In this document: piece by piece, positions 1-19,249 of the stretch | Layout: every line of letters begins with the position of its first letter | Position numbering within the stretch: position 1 is the first letter of the stretch | Assembly (NCBI GenBank): GCA_031213475.1 | Contig: JARUPZ010000035.1 | Span: 5,012,953 to 5,076,952 of the forward strand | Origin: Nereocystis luetkeana | Taxonomy: Eukaryota > Sar > Phaeophyceae > Laminariales > Laminariaceae | Direction of reading: 5' to 3' | Length of the DNA stretch: 64,000 nt | Program-made: the position numbers and the translations under genes | Notes under the pieces: generated by a model | The model's input: only the letters and a program-made list of their open reading frames with translations | The model's database searches: none | What the model was told of the DNA's origin: nothing

Positions 1-274
1 TGATCAGCGCACAGTGACTCGTTCTACTATCCTGATATCTACCTAACCGTACAGGTACAGAAATCTTAGTTGCAGCTGTGCGCCTCTGCCTCTCTGCGAG
101 GCATGCAGATTCGTGTGGTTGGTTTTTCATCTGCGCGTCAAGACTTTCGAGGCGTTTCTCTAGCAGGGATCGGGATTCAGGGACTTTTTTGTACCGTGGT
201 GGAGAGACCACGGGTCCACCACATCGACGCCTGCCCCACACGAAGCGTCCAGAAGCCGGTAAAACAGCAAAACC
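1..274. promoter_or_regulatory. 5' flank of the helicase gene
   Basis: No gene is recognised here. If the 275-292 first exon is right, this stretch holds the promoter and 5' UTR. There is no clear TATA box; the window edge cuts it short. Confidence 0.3.
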
Positions 275-6843
<6,569 letters not shown>

Positions 6844-7163
6844 TCTGTTTCTTGAGATTGGACGAGTACCCGTGTAGCTCTTGTAAAAGTCGCAAAGCCA
6901 ACAAGCGAAATGCAATGCCAGAGATTGGAGAAGTCTCAATGGCACAACATGATTACGGTTACTTACAACCGGCGGTTACAGTAGAGCCTTCCAGCGTTTC
7001 CGTGGGAGGGGGGGGGGGGGGAGATAAAACAGTTGAGGTGGTTTCTGTCCAAAATATGGTGGTGGGCGAGGCTAAGAGTCAATTAGGATGTTCAGGCCAG
7101 TGTGCTGAGGGCTACTGTCGGCGGCGTTTGGGTTTCGGTGTGCTATGATACGGCGAGAGGTTA

Positions 7164-7169
7164 AATAAA
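7164..7169 (+). terminator. Candidate poly(A) signal of the helicase
   Basis: AATAAA 321 bp downstream of the stop codon, the first such hexamer seen after the gene. Its use is inferred from position only. Confidence 0.35.
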
Positions 7170-7334
7170 CTGGAGTCATGATGTAAACTAATGCGTGCCC
7201 TCCCTTCCGATCGTGCCGTGCTTAAGGCTGCAACTTTTTTGACCCAGCCGTGGCCTGCCTGCCTGCGTGCCTTTTAGGCGTTTTGGCTATCCCTTGAAAT
7301 GCGCTGTTTTGCAAGGGTGTGTGTTTCGTAGGGT

Positions 7335-7524
7335 GCATACTCTGGGGTACCCGGGTACCAAACCTACTTGTTTAGCGTATACTCGGGTAGGCACTCGGCT
7401 ACCCTCTGAGTATATATACTCGGTTAGGTACCCGGGTACCCTCAGAGTAAGTACTCGGGTACCCTCAGAGTATATACTGGGTAGGCACCCGGGTACCCTC
7501 GGAGTATATGCTCGGGTACCCCCA
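7335..7524. repeat. GGTACC satellite
   Basis: Units of about 24 bp built on CGGGTACCCTCAGAGTATAT; each holds a KpnI-type GGTACC core. Lies about 500 bp downstream of the helicase stop. Confidence 0.7.
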
Positions 7525-8692
7525 TACTGAACAGACGCTTGACATTTCCCCGTGTTGGGCCTCTTGCGATGGATGCCTCCCTTTCCCCCGTTTCGGCGGG
7601 AGCAGAAGCGAAGGCGTTGCTCACCAGCCACAATGCCGGCGAAAGTGTTACTGGGATGTTAGCCGACACCTCTTGAGCTGTACCGTAAGAGAACGAATAA
7701 TGCTCCAAGGACGGGACGTTGCCGGGAAAGGCATGAGCGTAGGAGCTTACCAGTAGTTTTTTTCGGCGTCTCTGGTTTTCTACCCGACCTACTCGTTTTC
7801 GATGGTGCCATCCGAGGCGTCCCCACGCGGTGTATGCTTGGACTTACGCCGCATTGCGGTATGATAACAGCGAACTTGCCACATCACGGTACAGTGCAGC
7901 AAACGGTGCGGATCATGATAGTTCGTTGCAATCGGTCTTCGCTGTTTCGACGTTGGCGGGAACAGGCTACGGTTGACGACTGCCTTTGGGCACGTTGAGG
8001 TGTACCCGCTTTGGTATGTGTGGTTACTCCAAATGAAAATCCGAAGGGATTTCCAATTAGTTTGTGGTGGCATTTTTGGCGCAGAGTGTAACGTTTTCGA
8101 TGTCGACGTCCTAGGTGGCCCGTTCATAAGTACCCCGGTGATTGCTTTGTTTCGATTGTTTCGCGCGAGGCATGCTGCACTCGGCTTCCGTGCTCTATCC
8201 AAACCGCCCCTCGAGGGATGTGTACAGAAGCTGGAGAGGATGACAAGCAGGAAGCAGCAGTGACAGGAGTTATACCTGAGGCCGCCGTCATTTTCTTCGG
8301 AGGGTTGGGTTGCTTTTTTTAACCTGGTAATCTTTATCGACCGGTCTTTAGCATCGAAAACAATAAAGGGAATGGTGCGGAGCGTGGCGTAAAAAACTTC
8401 CTTGGCGATTATGTGCGATGTGGTGGAGAACGGGCGGCAACAGAGTGTTGGAATTGGATGTTATGGGAACCCTTTACTTGAATCCACGCCATTTTGACGG
8501 TTTATGTCGCAAACTATTGATAAGATGCTCGGAGACTCGGCGGTTCGACCCCTTGACTGACCGCCTTCTATACGGAAACTACCGTAATGCCAGTATGCTT
8601 TGGCCAAAGGAGGCCTTGACGCGCGCCAGCAGACCAGTACACTATTGGCAGTATATTTCTTCGCAAACGTGTGTGTTCTTCACATAAATCCG

Positions 8693-8853
8693 TTATTTCC
8701 TTCCGTGGACAGCCAGCACACCCAGCGTCCGTGCCGATTCATCCTGTGACAGAGATAAAACAAGGTCTGTATGTGGTCGCAAAAACGACACCGAGGTAAT
8801 ACTTCGTTCGTGATGCAGTACGCTCCGTAGACAATGCAATGCCATTTCATAAT
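8693..8853 (-). repeat. Dispersed repeat family D3, reversed copy
   Basis: On the minus strand it runs from ATGGCATTGCATTGTCTAC to TCGGCACGGACGCTGGGTG. The same blocks appear at 47745, 55398, 58972 and 62880. No coding capacity. Confidence 0.55.
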
Positions 8854-9180
8854 ACTTGGTACGACTTGCACAACATACACACCAGCAGTCGAGATGCACT
8901 CGAAGAGAGAAAACACTTCGCACAAAAGAAGCACACAAAATGCTTCGGCTTGGTTCTGACAGCAAGAGTAACTGCGCGAAACAAGGCCGGGAACCAGCTT
9001 GTACTTGAATAATGTGTCAATGGTTGTCCATACCAGCATGTGCAAAAAAGATAAAAAAAAAACCACAGTACAATCATATTAATACCAGGTACCACTCCGT
9101 CCCGAAGCAAAATAAACGATTGTACCAGGTATTGAGTATTCAGTCAGAATGGTCCGTTCATTTTGGGACATATTGATGCC

Positions 9181-9503
9181 GGCGTCCCGGTGGCTTGTTA
9201 GGTGGTCCGCGTGCCTATCAAGATCAATTTCGTGGGATCAAGTCTCACCGAGTGCATGCTCGTAGGGACTTTTTCTTCCATAAAAAAGTTGATTGGCGGA
9301 AAGCGCGAGAGCGTGAGTTAGCCACGTTCGATGAAACTCGGCGAGCAGTGGGAATGCTGAACCCTATGCGTGACAAAAAATATGGCACGTGCCGGCGGGG
9401 AGAAAGGACGGCACCTGTGACCACGGCTTGTCCAGAAGATCGCTGAGGGTAAAACCTCCAACGGAGTTAGGCTGGAGAGTAAAACTAATGATTAAAAAAA
9501 AAA
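9181..9503 (+). mobile_element. SINE family B, copy 1
   Basis: Head GGCGTCCCGGTGGCTTG with a tRNA-like D arm; the B-box region is degenerate. The body includes GCGAGAGCGTGAGTTAG and GACCACGGCTTGTCCAGAAG, ending in an A run near 9494-9503. It matches the 57312 copy over about 320 bp. Confidence 0.65.
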
Positions 9504-10457
9504 TGATTGGTATTGGTATGTTTTCTGGTAAATCAGCAAACCACCAATACTGCAGATGTTGTCTTTCCGAACACGCTGATGGAGGTGGTGTATCCGTTTG
9601 TGTATACGTTATTCTACCTCTAAAAAAAACTCCTTCTAGAGCGGTGAAACGCTCTGATATTTGAGAGTGGTGACTGCGGTGGGTCTCTCTCTCAACCCTC
9701 CAGCAAGGGTTTGACAGCAATAATACCATGCTCGCGGCGTACCAAATTTCCGTACGTATGATCCGTGTGGCTAATGTAAAGCAGCTCGTGCAAAGCGAGC
9801 GCACCGTGGGCGATGCACGTGTTGAGATGTTGAGGTTTTGTACTAAACGACCGAGGCATGATCATGAGACCGCAAACAGTAGAGGTAACGTCAAGCACTC
9901 AGATCGTAGTACATCATCAAAAGAGCCATGCCTGGACCCGACCCCCACACGGCGTCGCAACGGGTCGAAGATTATCAAAATATCGTACGATGGCAGCATC
10001 GTCGGGCGCCGTCGAGGCAAAACATTATTTCCCCTCTGTTGGGTGCAGTTGGTAATTTGAGCGCCAAAGGCCGAAGGGGTCTTTTTCTGTTTCCCGGGGT
10101 CTCGTATGATACCCTGGTATGATGCAGTACTCGGTGTATGACCACCGTAAAAACGCCGAAAAATAATGTGTCCGCAACCCTCCAAAACAATCGCCATAAA
10201 ACGGTATACCGGTGGTTGTGACGCCAGTCGACGGTAAGAACTTACAGTAGCTCAAGGCCCAACAAACCAACAAGGGAGACGCCATTTTCTGTCACGGTTC
10301 AACAGCATACCGTTTTCCGTCAAACGATCCAAGCTTACAAAAAGCTTGACTGGGGATACAATGTTCAATCCCGAACCGAACTCACCGTATATAGGTTCGT
10401 ATTGATCATGCATGGCCGACTGATTATCTCATTATAGTTAATGTGAAGTATAAAGAC

Positions 10458-10797
10458 CGGTCGCCCCGGTGGTTCAAGTGGTTAACCTCGAATTCTATTT
10501 GTTTGAGTCCTGGGTTCGAGCCCCTGGTGGGTCGGACTTTGACTTTATTTGCAAAAATAAAAAAGGATTCAATTGTTGAGAGCGCCTTGCAGCGTGGGTA
10601 GGCACACTTCGATGCGAGTCGACGAGGGAAGAAAAGGCTGAAATCTTCTCGCGATAAAAATGAAGGCACGTACCGTAGCGGGAAGGGGGGAAAAGAGCCT
10701 GCTATGTGACCCCGGATCTGAGTTACTAGTGGGAAGGAGAGAGAGAAGAAGATGTGCGAAGATAATGAATGGGATGAGAAAATAAAAAATAAAAAAT
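10458..10797 (+). mobile_element. SINE family A, full-length copy 1 (tRNA-derived head)
   Basis: About 340 bp. The head carries a pol III A box (TGGTTCAAGTGGTTA) and B box (GGGTTCGAGCCCC). An unrelated body follows, ending in an AT-rich (AAAATAAAAAAT) tail. The body matches the copies at 59346 and 55753 almost base for base. No target duplication is obvious. Head plus body plus A-rich tail is the standard SINE layout. Confidence 0.8.
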
Positions 10798-11374
10798 GCC
10801 GTTTCCCTACAAATCATAGTGCCGTAACAGGGGAGAGGGGGTATCATAACATCAACCCCCTTGGGACTCAGAGACAGCGACCAAATCAATGCAAACTTTG
10901 GCGTTATCAACCATTGAACCGTCTACGAGCGGCGTAAGAGCCGAGCAGTATTATACAGGTATGGTCATGTTGCGCCCGTGCCGTACAACTCCTTGCATTC
11001 AAGCATTGTAACTCGGACACCATGTTACAGAGTATCATCTGCCAATCACGCAGTGGCCGTTGTTGTAATCGTAAACACTTTTTTTATCATGGGTTTTTCC
11101 TCTCAACTCCCAAGAGGGTTAAACCAACAACAAGAAAGAAGAAGGAGAAGGAGGCCGAGAACGACGAAGAGCCCCTCTCCTTCACGTGCCCTGGAGGCGA
11201 GTCGTAGTGCCTGGTTCTTCCCACAACAACCACAACCTCTGGGCACTCCAATCCAGCCCAGCATTCCCGCGCTCTGCACCCTGCATCTACAGGAAAAAAA
11301 CTCAAGGCCTCCAGACACAGACCAAACGTTTCACACTCCGGACAGATCGCCTATAGGTAGATCACACACTTGAT

Positions 11375-11605
11375 CTAGATCCTAACCTGCCGTCACGCGA
11401 TGTCCTGCAGGATCTGTACAGAACAGATCCAACCCGGGAAAAACACATGCTACAGACCCTGCAGAATATACGGCTTCCGTTCGCGGCAACACGACCTAGA
11501 GCATTACAGACCAGGTGCATCCTCAAAGATCTAGATCATGATCTATCTGTCGATGATCTGCGTGATCTATCTGTAGACGATCTGCCCGAGGTGTACAACG
11601 TTTTT
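11375..11605. repeat. GATC-dense dispersed repeat
   Basis: Repeated GATCTAGATC, GATCTATCTGT and GATCTGCCCGAGGTGTAC blocks, just downstream of the Bud32 stop. Related blocks occur at 15115, 16045, 27405, 33225, 33735 and 48838. Confidence 0.5.
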
Positions 11606-11685
11606 CAAAACAAGTTTTGAAGGCACGAGCAGAAACCCCTGATGAGCTGATGAGCTGGTGAGTTGATGAGCGTATGTTGTAGTTT

Positions 11686-14546
11686 TCAACCGAACATTTC
11701 TCGCTTGCGACCTCTTCGGCGGACCTCCGCCAGCTTGTGCAGGGTTGCATCCGCCTTGCGCGAGGACGCCTGCCATCAGGACGGCGGGTATGTAGAGCAT
11801 TCAACAACAACAAACCATCCAAGCAGACGAGCAGGAGAATACAGGTGGTGGTAGTATTACGAGACTAGGAGGGAACAAATGATGAGAATCAGATCCTAAT
11901 ACGTATGGTTTTACACAGTAAACATAGGGGGATCCGCGATTTTGGGGTCCATCGAAGGTTGTGACCACTACTAATATTACTATGTATTACCATAGCCCCC
12001 TTGTAATAATAGCGTTATACGACTTGACCCAGATTGGAAAGCATGGTTGGTATTCTACACTACAAGTACCTTTTCATTACATATTAATTTCGAATTCTGA
12101 GGCGGTAGGGGATAAGGTTAGGCTTCTTACTTGACCCCATTTGAATTTCAATTCTTACTTGACCCTATTTGAAACTGCAGTTCCGTTGTGCGGATAAAAG
12201 AAGACAAAACACTCGGAATTTAAGTCAGATTTAGGTATATGTACAGTGCGGTATAACAGCAGTTACCTGGCATATGTCAACAGTTTTATATACCAGGTAT
12301 CTATTACGGGGGGGCATAGTAAATAGGACCAAATATTGTTACAGGTAGCAAGAATAGGTAGATATATGGGATTGTGTTTTCACCGTAGGTCCTATTTACA
12401 ATGGTCCCCCGCAATGGTACATTTGTCTTTCACATGTATGGACTGCTGTATACCCTTCATGAGGCCATATTAAACCATAGTACGCACGATCGAAGTATCA
12501 CGTATCACACACAGCTTGCAAATATGAGTTTCGATCAGATCCTCCATCTCATGACCGCTGTTGATTTTTTAATTTGACAAAAATATGTACAGCCTTCGGA
12601 GAGGAGTCGGCAGCTTGAATGAACCGTTGCACCAACATACCCCAACACGCCAATATCGGCTAGGATTAAAGGTAGATGGCAAGGACACCGCGGTTTTGAT
12701 ATTTGAAAAGTGGACTATTTATTGACGACTCTCACTAACCGGCGCCTTCTGTACCTACCCCATCATGGGATTGCACATGGGACTCAGCTTTCATTTTCGA
12801 GCCGAGGCTACGGCGGAGGGGGGGTCACTTTCAGGCCCTTTGTTTTCAGCCGCTCAGAGCTACTCTAGTTGCAATCTTAATATCTCACGCTTTTTTTGGT
12901 TTCGCGATATGCGCACGCACCGCCATGAGACTGTTGGTTACACGATATGCGCTGCGCCAACAAACTATCTTGAAGTCCAATTTTGAGTGAGGTACTTTGT
13001 TGGTTACGTGATATGCGCTGCGCCAACACACTGTTTTCCAGTCCAGTTTTGAGTGAGGAAGAGAGCAATTCGCCCCCGAGTGACCTAAACCCGGCGGCAG
13101 TGAAAAGATTGATACCACATCGAGGGGTACGCGAAAAAAAGAGAAAAACGGAGCCGCACAGGCCACCATATCGGAATTGAAAACAAACTACGTGTACCGG
13201 GCTGGGATTTTTATCAGAAAATACATTTTTTTCCCAGTATTTTAGTATACCCCCCCCCCCCCCTGCTTGGGACTCAATAAAATACGTGAGGTGTCGTTTT
13301 CTATTTTTCGTGTACCCTTGCCATACCCCCCGCCGTAGCAGTGTTTGCATCAAAAATCGGTCGTAAGGGGTTGAGGAATAGAGTCCCTCAAGTAAGGAAG
13401 CAACGTCGGGAAAACTACTGTAGGCGCTATAATATACCAGGTAGTTTTTTAACCGCAGGTGCAAATGATACCCCTACGGTAGCATGCCTCCACACGGGGA
13501 TCGGAGGGGTCTGCCCACCTTGTAGGCGCGCATGACCTCGTTCACCAAGGGCTCCGCGTTTTGATGGGTCGAAATGAACGCCCTTTCTAGCACATACAAA
13601 TCCACCGCCTGCGTCAGAGTGCAATCGTCACCAGCACCACGAGGGGATCAGCATGGCAGGAAGCGAGAGTCAACCGATTGCAAGGTTCGTATATTATATA
13701 TATATATATATAGAGAGAGAGAGCGATGGGAAACAATTCGTGTGGACGCAGGCAAGGCGCGCACATCACTCCTGTTCGCTTTATAAACAGTCAGATAGAT
13801 ACCGAATCGGCCCTCTACAACTCCACAAAAACCTGTCATCGAAGAAACGGAAATATATCGAGGACATCAAAGAAAGGCAAAGGTCAAATCAAGGTATATC
13901 AATCACAGCACAAAGGGTATCAAATATTAATAGTAGCTTTCACTATGTCCGTGCCAACCCATTTGACACCAGTACTACCCTTAAACCGATACAATGTAGC
14001 TCTTAAACCGCGATCCCGGCTGTACTTCTTCCCGACAAACATACTACGGCGGTCGTACTCATGTATAGCTCACCTTGTCCTCCGGGAGCGGTTGCTGGGA
14101 AGCTAGACCGAAGTCTATCGCCACTACTCGCTGAGATCCGTTTCGGACCATCAAGTTAGACGTCGTTAGATCGCCGTGCACCACCTGAGGAACGAACGAA
14201 CGAACATCCCACGCAGTCACGCAAGAACATCAATCACTTGTCGGTGTTTTTTCACTTTAGCCTATTACTAAGGCTGAACACATGTTTATACTGTTAGCGG
14301 AGCTAATTTTTAAGTGAATATGGCACTAAGGTCAATTGCGCGTAGGATACCCCGGTATCTCAAAGCACACACCCCACAAAACACTTTTTTGGGAAGCTTC
14401 GTCATTCCATGCGGTACGGGTAGCCTGATGTAGATTTTCCATGAGCAGGGTGGACCACGGAGTCAACGGACTATTGGGCGTACTGGTTATGAAGTTCGGA
14501 GACGCATGGGCTTACTAATTGCACCCCACTCAAGGTATAGGAAGCT

Positions 14547-14585
<39 letters not shown>

Positions 14586-17500
14586 GCTGCTGCTGTTGTT
14601 GTTGTTGTCGTTGTTGTGGATACCAACATCTCGGATGGGGGGAGCTATCTTCCTACCCGAACCTGTACGCAGCACATCACACATACAGCCGTAACTATTA
14701 ACATTTTTTAATGGTAGACGCGGCGGTGTTCCAGGACGAGGCGACTCACCTGCGCGTCATGCATCTTGGCCACCATTCTCCCGATCTCTCCCGCGATCCT
14801 CAAAGCCGCTGCGGTGTCCCCGTCTACAACAGTGTAGCAGTATGATAGCGGGGCCGTGTTGAGGAAACGCGTTCGCACCCTAAGTTACCAAGACATCATA
14901 CGTACTACTGTATATGTATTCATTGAAAACAAGACATCTATGATACCACTCAGTCCGAAAAAGTAAGGACCGTTTCGGGTGTTGACACCCCTTTGACAAT
15001 GAACTTGATTACAGTGAACCGAAAAAAAAGCGGCGGCGGAAGGCAACATAAAAGTTGTGCGCGCGTGTGGAGCGTCGACACATACTCACACATGTTTCCA
15101 CACATGGGGCACATCACCATCTAGTTCATCTAGGTGATCTAGATCATCTGCGTAGATCTACGTATAGTATGCCTGCCGTTGTGAGATGTCGTGCAAGAGC
15201 CGTATCACACAGATATAATATATGTATATATATACCTGGTATATCCCACTCATCAACATGTGTGCGAGAGCCGTGTCCTGCAGATCTCACCCGGCAAACG
15301 TGATCGATAAGGCGCACACCCTATACCATACCAGGCACCAGGTCTGTAGATCAAAGGTGGACGAACTGTCCCTGAAGGTCTAGATCATCAAATCGGGATC
15401 TGATCTGTCCGATGTTGCGGAAGGTATAATTCGAAGCCAAAGGTCAAATATCAAGTACTTGGTATCACAATCTGACCTGAACCGGCGTGCTCGCTCTGGA
15501 AAAAAAGCTTGGCCGTAACGCCGTCGATCTTCTCCATGTAGATCTTCGTGTTGGCGCTGTCCACGAGGTAGAGGCACGGAGTCTCAACGCCAGCCTTGCG
15601 CACTTTCACCATGCATCTGGCCTCCTGTCGACCATCGTGTGTGCGCACGCACGCACGCGTAGCTGTTTGTGAGGACTAAACCACACACCCCAAGACAACC
15701 ATTGCACCATCACAGCTTACAGTAGTTGTAGATTTGTTCTTGTTTTCTTTAATCCTCCTGCGGATCGGTAAAAGTGAAAGCACACGTCCACTTTAAGACA
15801 AGTGCCGTGTGTGTCAATGTAACCCGTCCCTCCCGTTGCAACAGCAGAACTGGCTGCTGCTACTATCATACATACCACAGGCGCGCGAGCATGTTGACCC
15901 CACTTATGACACCATCACAGCAGCTAAGGTGCTACCACGTACCAGGTACATAGGAGGAGACCTCGGTTTGACCCCATCGGCCGACCGCCCACCTACACTA
16001 AAACTAGTATAAAATCACACCTCGGACAGACCATCGATTCCCATTTCATGATCTAGATCTTTCAAGGCAGATCTGTTCCCGATCTAGCATGACTTAGCTC
16101 ATGTTGACGGATGGGACCCGTATACACCCGCGTGATCTAGCGCATGATTCCTGGGTTGAGAGATCTGTAATATGCAGATCCTGCACAACCTCTTACGATT
16201 CGTAACGGTAGGCGAGGTACTGCTGTAGATGATCTACTGTAGAATGATCAGATAGATCATGATCTGTCCAAGGTGTGTGAAGACATCGACACCAGAAGAG
16301 GCCCTGACGCACCCAAAGAGATCGATCTCCAATTAATACTTTTTTTTTCACTGCAACATCACAGAAGGCCTTGAAACGCTCGAAACCAGGACAGGCTACG
16401 TCAGACATAGCCACGTAGACTAGCCAGACAGAAACTCGTTCAACTACAATACTGCTTCGGGGCGTGTCTTAACTCCACCAAAGAGCATGGGAACGAGCGA
16501 AACGGAACGAGGCTCTTCGTGGTCATTCGTTCCGTTCCTATTTTAAAAAACGTGTTTGGGTCCATGCAGAATCCTGGGCCTCGCCAGCCGAATCGGCACA
16601 AACGGTATATTTTGCACATGACGGCATATTGGTGTCCACATCCATCTTCGGCGGTGTCCATCTACATCAAATAATCTGCTATTTGTTCCCGTTCGGTCGG
16701 GCCGTTCGGTCCTCCCAACCAAGAAACACTTCTTCTTCCTCTTCCTAGATACACTGTTTTTCTCGGGCTGCGCTGAATCTATTCGTTTCCCACTACCAAT
16801 TAACACCAATTCATGCTGCAAATAATATTCCATTCTGTTCGTTCCAATGTTCTCTGGGGGGGTCAAGACACACCCATATACTGCAAATTCAGATATCGAG
16901 TATCGAGCGCTCTCTGGCCGTCAATGTCTACTCGTACTTGCCCGGTACAAGTTGAGAAGGACTAGACCAGACGGCACCGCACATGCACCAGAAATCACCA
17001 CTCATACGTTCGTTTACATGGTCAACGTCAATATCAAGCAGCGGACCATCCCCCCATATGCAGCCGTCTGTTTGGTGCTTGCTCGTCACAGCTGAGATCA
17101 ACCTTAACATCAATCAATGTGACGGTGTATGTCACACCCAGTACTCGTACCTACAAGGAGTATGCAGCAACTACTTGGTAGGTTGCGATTTCGTTGCTTT
17201 CAAAAATGTAATAGTTTGTAGACAGCTAACTCTGAAAAACCTACATGCCCCGTAGAAGGCGCGATGGAATTGTCACTACTATCAAACCAAGCTTGAAACG
17301 ATGCCTTCTGAGTGAATTTTCGATCTCACAGCTTCTGTTCTGTGTTACTCTTGATATTTCATACCCGATGTACCGGGTACCGGTATTCGGTACTGGCGCG
17401 AGGTACGATATCTAACCAGTACATCCGTAGCTCGACCGGTAGACTGTGTACCCCCAGGCGTCTGCCTGTAACTCGGTAACTCGGAGGGCGCAGTGTCCCC

Positions 17501-18775
17501 TACTGCTTTGCTGCGTCCTTCGGTTGAGAGGCCGACCTTTTGTTTTTTCGACCTACTGTAAGTGACATGTAGTCATGTACTATTATTAATTACTTGGGTA
17601 TCGGTATATCATACGTACCACAGTTGATCACAGCGCCACGTTCTACTGTACTGGTCAATTGGCATATACCTACTGTATGACATGACAGCTGTTACTTTGA
17701 GTCCACCAATCAATGCGAATGCCAATCTAGATTGTTACGGAAGCGTTCAGCGATAAAACGCGGGCTGAGCTGTGTACTATTTTTCCCTTTCACCCCCTGA
17801 TCCTTGATGACGGTGCTCTGGCTGATAACCCGCAACTGCTGTAGTATTTCAGCAGTAGTAGCCTGTTAACCCGTTCAGTACTGCAGTCCCGTTTCGGGGA
17901 CGGACTACTCATGATGTGAGTCGTTCGTTCCCAAAACGGTTCAAGGGGTTAATAAATAATGTACCAGTTCTTGTGACTTCAGGGGGGAAAATTGACGATA
18001 AAGTGTGACGATGACAGCAACGTCCTGTGCGTGATCGAGGGACGATCCCAATCCATCGTGCTCGAGTTATGTACGTGTATATACAATGCAAGGATTAGGA
18101 ATCGAACGGCACGGGCGCAGCAGCATGATCTTCTGCCCCTACTGCTGACGCTGCTCGTCAACATCAGTACTATTAATACCAGGTACCAGGTAGTTGATAA
18201 CACCAAACAAACTTATTGTTGCTTTTATGGCTATCTCAGCGTCCCAAAGCTGCCCCCCCCCCCCCCCCGCGCGCGCGCCAACAGCTCACGCACTCTCAGT
18301 GCTCTCACCTGGAGCGTTCGTCGAGACGTGAGCTTCTCGTCAAGCGCAGGCAGGCGATACGTCTTCCGAAAGCGCTCCTTCAATACCGCTGGCCGCCCGC
18401 AGAACGTGGTCGTGAAAACCCTCTGTTCGTTTCACATGCGGATCATTGGCACCAAAAACAACAGCGCAGGTGGTCACCCGACGATTGCATATCAAAACAG
18501 GCGCAAGCGAGAACTCGTATACCAGGTGCACGAGTACTGGTGTTGCCTTGTGCACTCGTGTGGTCATAAAGGCAGGGCTGAGTTTGTTTATCGCTGATAC
18601 CATAAACCACAATCTGTAGCAGAAGTGCAACATGGTTGAGACCTACAGAACTTGCTGAACCAACAGCAGTGTTCCGGAGGTGACAAGTGTCTGAGGGTTT
18701 ACGAGATGGCCAATGCATTAATGCAGGCAATACCACGTGTCATACCGCCTCAGCTCCTTGATTCAGCAGCTCCAT
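11686..18775 (-). CDS. BUD32: Bud32/PRPK (TP53RK) kinase of the KEOPS complex (7 exons)
   Basis: Small atypical kinase/ATPase subunit of KEOPS, needed for N6-threonylcarbamoyladenosine on ANN-decoding tRNAs. Exons from the 5' end: 18775-18746, 18422-18309, 15624-15477, 14823-14750, 14184-14074, 13608-13519, 11769-11686; all GT-AG and in phase, 216 residues, close to archaeal Bud32 length. The protein opens MELLNQGAEARVF. It has the ATP-anchoring Lys in PAVLKERF (K25), the KTYRLPALDEKL segment, a hinge-like IYMEKIDG, catalytic loop HGDLTTSN (125-132), IDFG (DFG at 146-148), LPEDKAVDLYVLERAFISTH, and the hallmark basic end RRRGRKREMFG. A stop lies upstream in frame with no other ATG before the start, so the start is well supported. 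All diagnostic residues are present, so it looks functional. The gene runs head-to-head with the glycosyltransferase. Confidence 0.92.
12302..12415. mobile_element. TTACGGGGG-type MITE, copy 3
   Basis: TATTACGGGGGGGCATAG at the left and ACAATGGTCCCCCGCAAT at the right, with internal AATAGGACC and GGTCCTATT arms. Lies in the last Bud32 intron. Confidence 0.7.
12920..13066. repeat. Tandem repeat, about 62 bp x 2
   Basis: GATATGCGCTGCGCCAACA ... CCA(G)TTTTGAGTGAGG occurs twice; a partial third GATATGCGC lies at 12906. In a Bud32 intron. Confidence 0.6.
14548..14618. repeat. (TTG)n microsatellite
   Basis: About 70 bp of TTG with a few TGC/TCG variants, in a Bud32 intron. Frames through it give artefactual poly-Leu or poly-Cys. 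Confidence 0.9.
15115..15420. repeat. GATC-dense dispersed repeat
   Basis: GGTGATCTAGATCATCTG, then GAGCCGTGTCCTGCAGATC and CACCCGGCAAACGTGATC, which is the reverse complement of a block at 34115. Lies in a Bud32 intron. Confidence 0.5.
16045..16345. repeat. GATC-dense dispersed repeat
   Basis: Many GATC words, including AGATCATGATCTGTCCAAGG and GTAATATGCAGATCCTGCAC; the latter nearly recurs at 33920-33940. Lies in a Bud32 intron. Confidence 0.5.
17866..17952. repeat. Foldback repeat family F2, diverged copy
   Basis: TTAACCCGTTCAGTACTGCA at the left and CAAGGGGTTAA at the right, with CCCGTTTCGGGGAC facing CCCAAAACGG. It can fold into one long hairpin. Confidence 0.55.
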
Positions 18776-19249
18776 GCCCGACAAGTCTGGTGGTGTAATG
18801 TCGCGGTGTCGGTGTGTGTCGGTCGAGTTGGAGCCATCGAATTTGAGATGTAGGGTTTTATAATAAATGTCTGGCTTTCTGGTTCAGAAACTGATACTGA
18901 AACTGACTTACTCGTTTTAGGTTCTTTGAAGAACAAGGTCATAACTGCTGATCGTGTCGGATCACGTCAAAGGTTGAAGGGCCTACTTTGTTGGTCTGCA
19001 GTTTCCCCAGCAGCTGGATGCTGGGTTCTCGGTTCGGTTGCTGTGGGATACGTCAAACGGAGGCCGCTACGAGTACCACCCACGGAGATAGCGATCTGCG
19101 ACGACCTTGATATAACGCTGCAAGGAGGCTTCCGATCTACTGCTGCGAAGGCATCTCCGGTATCAGTAAGAGAAGCGTGAGAGGCACCCGACGTATACAT
19201 ATATCGTCTGTTGGTACGGCCGTCGTTGCAAGTATTGCAAGCACCCGGT
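18776..19249. promoter_or_regulatory. Shared divergent promoter region, Bud32 / glycosyltransferase
   Basis: 474 bp separate the Bud32 start codon (minus strand, 18775) from the glycosyltransferase ATG (plus strand, 19250). Both 5' UTRs must begin here, which makes a bidirectional promoter likely. No TATA box or known site was recognised, and no dispersed repeat sits in the interval, unlike the surrounding DNA. Confidence 0.5.

Larger units (their letters stand above)
6844..11685. other. Intergenic region between helicase and Bud32
   Basis: Holds the helicase 3' UTR, the GGTACC satellite (7335-7524), a reversed D3 repeat (8693-8853), SINE B (9181-9503), SINE A (10458-10797) and GATC-rich DNA (11375-11605). 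In 7560-8690 and 9510-10450 I see nothing recognisable. Open frames of up to about 147 codons here show no family signature. Confidence 0.5.

Noticed and set aside
10458-10560. Free-standing tRNA gene
   Set aside because: A and B boxes are present, but the unit continues into a body shared with two other loci and ends in an A-rich tail, so it is a SINE head.
14487-14701. Poly-Leu, poly-Cys and poly-Asn frames
   Set aside because: Artefacts of the TTG microsatellite inside a Bud32 intron.
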